Positions 28,686 to 32,298 of a stretch of DNA of 32,298 nucleotides are shown in pieces. The position numbers and the translations under genes were made by a program. The notes beneath the pieces were generated by a model. That model worked only from the letters and a program-made list of their open reading frames with translations. It did not search any database and had not been told where the DNA came from. Every line of letters begins with the position of its first letter. Position 1 is the first letter of the stretch. This DNA comes from Deltaproteobacteria bacterium (GTDB lineage Bacteria; Desulfobacterota; Anaeroferrophillalia; Anaeroferrophillales; Anaeroferrophillaceae): contig JAFDMG010000003.1 in assembly GCA_019306045.1 (NCBI GenBank), positions 1 to 32,298 on the forward strand, read 5' to 3'.

Positions 28686-29474
28686 TCAGTTGCCGCCCAG
28701 CAGGTCGCCCAGGGAGCCGAGCACCGAGCCTTCACCCTTGCGGCTGCCGCCGACCCGCGGGGCGCTGGCGATTACCCGGTCCGCCAGGCGGGAGAAAGGC
28801 AGGCTTTGCAGCAACACCGTCCCCGTACCGCTCAGGGTGGCGAGGAAGAGGCCTTCGCCGCCGAGAAACATGGATTTCAGGCTGCCGGCCCGCTGGATGT
28901 CGTAATCGATGCCCTCGGTGAAAGCGACGATGCAGCCGGTGTCCACCTTGATGGTTTCGCCGTGCAGCTGTTTCTTGATCACCGTGCCGCCGGCGTGAAC
29001 GAAGGCCAAGCCGTCCCCCCGCAGGCGCTGGAGGATAAAGCCTTCGCCGCCGAAAAAGCCGGTACCCAGGCGCTTGGTGAAGGCGATGCCGATCTGGGTG
29101 CCGAGGGCGGCGCAGAGAAAGGCGTCTTTCTGGCAGAACAGCTCGCCGTTAATCTCGGCCATGTCGATGGGGATGATTTTTCCCGGGTAAGGGGCGGAAA
29201 AAGCCACCCTTTTCTTGCCGCTGCCGCTGTTGGTAAAATGGGTGAGGAAGATCGATTCGCCGCTGATGGCCCGCATGCCGGCATTGACCAGCTTGCCGAA
29301 AAAACCGCTTTCGGGGCTGGAACCGTCGCCCATCTTGGCCTCGAAAGCAATGCCGTCGTCCATGTAGTTCATCGCCCCGGCCTCGGCGATCACCGTTTCG
29401 CCGGGGTCCAGCTCGATCTCCACGATCTGGATGTCGTCGCCGAGAATCTGGTAATCAACTTCGTGACATTTCAT
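28686..29474 (-). CDS. AIM24 / TIGR00266 family protein
   Basis: [44 protein letters not shown]...[30 protein letters not shown]...[30 protein letters not shown]. Confidence 0.92.
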   Translation of the reverse strand: MKCHEVDYQILGDDIQIVEIELDPGETVIAEAGAMNYMDDGIAFEAKMGDGSSPESGFFGKLVNAGMRAISGESIFLTHFTNSGSGKKRVAFSAPYPGKIIPIDMAEINGELFCQKDAFLCAALGTQIGIAFTKRLGTGFFGGEGFILQRLRGDGLAFVHAGGTVIKKQLHGETIKVDTGCIVAFTEGIDYDIQRAGSLKSMFLGGEGLFLATLSGTGTVLLQSLPFSRLADRVIASAPRVGGSRKGEGSVLGSLGDLLGGN

Positions 29475-29527
29475 CTTGCCATCCTTTCCTGCCGTAAGTG
29501 AACATGGGAAAATTGCCGGGATGCGGC

Positions 29528-29890
29528 TTATTTTTCCAGGAGAAAATCCAGTTCCCGCCGGACGCGGCCGCTGTCGCCGGTGTTGAGTTCCAGCAGGCGC
29601 CGCAGGTGCCCCATGGTTTCCAGCTCGACGCCGATGAAGCGGAAGCCCAGGTCGTTGCCGCGCCGGTGGACGCAGTTGGCCATCATCTGCAATTGCAAGT
29701 CGGCGGCCGCCAGGGTGATCTCCAAGTTTACCGGCTGCTCATCGACGAAGAGAGGCGGCTCGGAAAACCGGACCAGGGCCCCGTTCAGGGAGAGGTCCCG
29801 GAGGCGGCCGACGGCGCTGCCGGCCGGCGAGGAAACCTCGACCGTCGCCGGAAATTCAATCCGCCGGAAAAAACGTTTTTCTTCCTGCAT
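29528..29890 (-). CDS. PilZ domain protein
   Basis: [18 protein letters not shown]...[21 protein letters not shown]: RxxxR and (D/N)xSxxG c-di-GMP-binding-like motifs. Confidence 0.85.
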   Translation of the reverse strand: MQEEKRFFRRIEFPATVEVSSPAGSAVGRLRDLSLNGALVRFSEPPLFVDEQPVNLEITLAAADLQLQMMANCVHRRGNDLGFRFIGVELETMGHLRRLLELNTGDSGRVRRELDFLLEK

Positions 29891-29977
29891 GGCGATTCCC
29901 TTTTGCTTGGTGTTTCCTGACTATTATCGACAGCGGCGAGGGTAACTTGAGTCACCGGTGGCGATGGCCGGCTGTTC

Positions 29978-30394
29978 CTACTCGCCGCTGATGGTGACCA
30001 CCACCTGCCGCTGCCGGGGCTTGATGTCGCATTCCAGCAGGAAAATCTGCTGCCAGGTGCCCAGCCGCAGCCGGCCGTTGCCCACCGGCACGGTCAGGGA
30101 CGGCCCGAGCAGGGTGGCCTGCAGGTGGGAATGGCCGTTGCCGTCGTGCCAGGTGCGTTCGTGGCCGTAGTCGCGGCTGGGGGGCAGCAGGCGGTCGAGT
30201 ACCTGGGGCAGGTCTGCCTGCAGGCCCGGTTCGAATTCGATGGTGCCGATGGCCGCCGTGCTGCCGATGACGAAAATGTTGACCGTGCCGGTGCTGATGG
30301 CCGTCTGCTGCAGGCAGCTGTTGACCGCCGCCGTCAGGTCGTGAAGGTCGCCGTGGCCGCTGGTGGCCAGGGTGATGGTTTCCTGCTGGATCAT
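29978..30394 (-). CDS. YjbQ family protein (secondary thiamine-phosphate synthase-like)
   Basis: GTVNIFVIGSTAAIGTIEFEPGLQADLPQVLDRLLPPSRDYGHERTWHDGNGHSHLQATLLGPSLTVPVGNGRLRLGTWQQIFLLECD. Confidence 0.92.
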   Translation of the reverse strand: MIQQETITLATSGHGDLHDLTAAVNSCLQQTAISTGTVNIFVIGSTAAIGTIEFEPGLQADLPQVLDRLLPPSRDYGHERTWHDGNGHSHLQATLLGPSLTVPVGNGRLRLGTWQQIFLLECDIKPRQRQVVVTISGE

Positions 30395-31098
30395 GGCAAT
30401 TTCCTCCCGGGCCTCAGCTGCTGCCGTCGCTGATGGTCGTTGGCCAGTGGTTCGCTGATTTCCCCCCTGTCGTCGAGGGCCGGATAGGGAAGCTGGTGCC
30501 GCCGGCAATAGGCCGCCACTTTGGGGTGCAGCCACTCGAAGAGCAGCCGCCGGTAGGTTTCTCCGTCCAGGCGGCAATGGTCGTAAAAACCGGCGGCCTG
30601 CCGCTGCCGGTAGGCTTCGAAAAGAATCAGGGCGGTGGCCACCGAGACGTTCAGGGACTGGACGAAGCCGGCCAGGGGAATGATCAGGGTGCCGTCGCTG
30701 CCGGCGGCGGCTGCCGGGGAGAGGCCGTCCAGCTCGGCGCCGACGACAATCGCCGTCGGCGCGGTGTAGTCAATCTCCCGGAAATCCCGGGCCCGGTCGT
30801 CCAGGTGGGCGGCGTAGAGCCGGAAGCCCCGGCGCCGCAATTCCCGGTAGGCATCGGCGATCGACCGGTGGCTGCGAATCGTGATCCATTTGCGACAGCC
30901 GCTGGCGGCTCTCTGGGTCAGGCGGATGCCGTGGTCGGCCGAGACGGCATGGACCTCCTGGATGCCGACCGCGTCGCAGGTTCGGGCGATGGCCGCCAGG
31001 TTGTGGGGTTTGTGGACGTTGTCCATGACCACGGTCAGGTCCGGCTGCCGCCGGCGCAGGACGGCGGCGATCTTGGCAAAACGCTGCTGGTTGCCCAT
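30391..31098 (-). CDS. trmH: tRNA (guanosine-2'-O-)-methyltransferase TrmH
   Basis: LTVVMDNVHKPHNLAAIARTCDAVGIQEVHAV; TAIVVGAELDGLS; IIPLAGFVQSLNVSVATALILFEAYRQR (SPOUT knot). ATGA overlap with the yjbQ-like gene. Confidence 0.93.
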   Translation of the reverse strand: MGNQQRFAKIAAVLRRRQPDLTVVMDNVHKPHNLAAIARTCDAVGIQEVHAVSADHGIRLTQRAASGCRKWITIRSHRSIADAYRELRRRGFRLYAAHLDDRARDFREIDYTAPTAIVVGAELDGLSPAAAAGSDGTLIIPLAGFVQSLNVSVATALILFEAYRQRQAAGFYDHCRLDGETYRRLLFEWLHPKVAAYCRRHQLPYPALDDRGEISEPLANDHQRRQQLRPGRKLP

Positions 31099-31254
31099 GG
31101 CTGTTTCCCGGTTGACGGTTGCGGCTGGCACGGCCGGTCCCGAAGGTCGGGAAATCCGCCGTCAGCCGGAAACAATTTACCAGACTTTGGGGTTGATTGC
31201 AAAACAGTTCCCCGCTGGCTGTTGAACGGCCTGGCCGCAGCCGGGATTTTTTTG

Positions 31255-31296
31255 TTGACCTGGCCAGCCGATTGGGGTAGTAATATCCCTATAAAA
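31255..31296 (+). promoter_or_regulatory. Candidate promoter/operator upstream of ferritin
   Basis: TTGACC (31255-31260) followed by the AT-rich block GTAATATCCCTATAAAATTAA in an otherwise GC-rich window; imperfect dyad GGGGTA-gtaa-TATCCC at 31274-31289. Confidence 0.4.
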
Positions 31297-31344
31297 TTAA
31301 TCCAGAATATACAATTAAAAACCAAAGTTTGGAGGGAGAGTAAA

Positions 31345-31854
31345 ATGTTGACCGAGAGAATGACCAAGGCCCTGAACGAACAGATCAATGCCGAGATGTT
31401 TTCCGCTTACCTGTACCTGTCCATGTCCGCCTGTTTTTCCGAGATGAATTACTCTGGCTTTGCCCAGTGGATGAAAGTGCAGGCCATGGAGGAAATGAGC
31501 CACGCGATGAAAATCTACGACTACGTCATCGAGCGTGGCGGCCGGGTGGAACTGCTGGCCATCGAGGAGCCGGCCAAGAGCTGGGAGACGCCGTTGGCGG
31601 CTTTCGAGGCCGCTTACCAGCATGAACAGTATATCACCGGCAGGATCAACGACCTGATGAACATTGCCATCGAGGAGAAAGACCACGCCACCAACATCTT
31701 CCTCCAGTGGTTCGTCACCGAGCAGGTGGAGGAAGAGGCCTCGGCCGACGAGATCGTCCAGAAACTGAAACTGGTCGGCGACCACGGCAATGCCATTTTC
31801 ATGGTGGACCGGGAACTGGGTTCCCGGACCTTTACCCTGCCGACCCCGGCTTAG
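31345..31854 (+). CDS. ftnA: Ferritin (non-haem, FtnA-like)
   Basis: MLTERMTKALNEQINAEMFSAYLYLSMSACFSEMNYSGFAQWMKVQAMEEMSHAMKIYDYVIERGGRVELLAIEEPAKSW; internal ATG of ORF 30433..31854, RBS GGAGGGAG. Confidence 0.95.
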   Translation: MLTERMTKALNEQINAEMFSAYLYLSMSACFSEMNYSGFAQWMKVQAMEEMSHAMKIYDYVIERGGRVELLAIEEPAKSWETPLAAFEAAYQHEQYITGRINDLMNIAIEEKDHATNIFLQWFVTEQVEEEASADEIVQKLKLVGDHGNAIFMVDRELGSRTFTLPTPA

Positions 31855-31866
31855 GAGAAAACGGGA

Positions 31867-32058
31867 ATGAACAAAACAGACGGCCAGCCGGCGAAAATGC
31901 CCGAGAATCACTGGAAATGCTCCCATTGCGGCTACCTGGTGGCCGCCCCCGAACCCCCGGAAAAATGCCCGTCCTGTCACCGGAAATGCGAGTTTGCCGA
32001 CGTGACCTGCTACGCGCCCGAGTGCAATTTTTCCGGGGCGGACCCGCGGCTGCTGTAA
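31867..32058 (+). CDS. Rubredoxin-like / zinc-ribbon small protein
   Basis: 63 aa; [40 protein letters not shown]: two CxxC knuckles as in rubredoxin-like domains. Confidence 0.8.
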   Translation: MNKTDGQPAKMPENHWKCSHCGYLVAAPEPPEKCPSCHRKCEFADVTCYAPECNFSGADPRLL

Positions 32059-32119
32059 ACACGACCGCCGGCCGGCGGCGGTTCAACGGCAGCCAACCCT
32101 GGCTTGACGGAGGTTTGTG

Positions 32120-32298
32120 ATGAGCGACGTGGTGAAGATCTATTCCCTGTCCACCTGACCCCATTGCCGGACAGCGAAGGAGTTCCTGACGCAAAAAGGG
32201 GTGGAATTCGAGGTGTACGACGTCCGGGAAAATCCCCGGAAGCTCAAGGAGATGGTTGATCTCACCGGCAGGCGGCAGGTGCCGGTCATCGTCGTCGG
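32120..32298 (+). CDS. Glutaredoxin-family selenoprotein (in-frame TGA at 32156-32158 read as Sec); truncated by window end
   Basis: ATG 32120 after GGAGG (32110-32114 region). Translation with TGA=U: MSDVVKIYSLSTUPHCRTAKEFLTQKGVEFEVYDVRENPRKLKEMVDLTGRRQVPVIVVG. Homology pattern continues in frame on both sides of the TGA: beta1, UPHC redox motif, and the TGRRQVPVIVVG cis-Pro motif of glutaredoxin/NrdH. Confidence 0.85.
32158..32202 (+). promoter_or_regulatory. Candidate bacterial SECIS element
   Basis: Directly 3' of the TGA: GCG(32174-32176)-A-AGG(32178-32180)-[AGTT]-CCT(32185-32187)-GA-CGC(32190-32192). The loop has a G at 32182 and starts 22 nt past the TGA. Outer pairings ACCCC (32158-32162)/GGGGT (32198-32202) and the alternative TTGC/GCAA (32164-32167/32191-32194) are also possible. 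Confidence 0.6.

Noticed and set aside
30433-31344. N-terminal ~304-residue extension of the ferritin ORF
   Set aside because: This portion is antisense to trmH and the intergenic region; ferritin begins at ATG 31345 with a strong RBS.
31831-32155. Reading the TGA at 32156 as the true stop of a 12-aa peptide
   Set aside because: Glutaredoxin homology continues in the same frame straight through the TGA at the catalytic position, with a SECIS-like hairpin following.
1-32298. CRISPR arrays, tRNA/rRNA genes, transposases, prophage or defence islands
   Set aside because: No regularly spaced repeats, cloverleaf-like or rRNA sequence, or mobile-element proteins recognised on reading; tRNAscan/Infernal would be needed to exclude small RNAs.

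Overview
GC-rich bacterial window, with gene content and style resembling Desulfobacterota or another deltaproteobacterial-type genome (lineage is inference only). Positions ~157-14453 hold a chemosensory operon on the + strand: HEAT-repeat/receiver protein, STAS protein, hybrid CheA with two CheW-like domains and a REC domain, double-Cache MCP, second MCP, CheW, PilJ-type MCP, CheB, and CheR with a long low-complexity tail. It is followed by a periplasmic-binding/PAS hybrid histidine kinase (14602-17037, +). A bidirectional terminator separates this from a long block of minus-strand housekeeping and conserved genes: MscS, LemA, TPM/YgcG, nucleotidyltransferase-like, cyclophilin, YgiQ radical SAM, Dabb, PAS, RNase H/RuvC-like, cupin, GalE, TraB-family, pyruvate kinase, DUF2288-like, UPF0016, AIM24/TIGR00266, PilZ, YjbQ, TrmH. 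The right edge returns to the + strand with ferritin, a rubredoxin-like protein and a glutaredoxin whose first active-site Cys codon is an in-frame TGA (UxxC motif). A plausible bacterial SECIS hairpin follows the TGA, so this is probably a selenoprotein that the ORF track misses; it is the most interesting item. Two chemosensory genes (HEAT-REC, and the double-Cache MCP) each carry an apparent out-of-frame internal deletion of about 40-50 nt, either real lesions or assembly errors.
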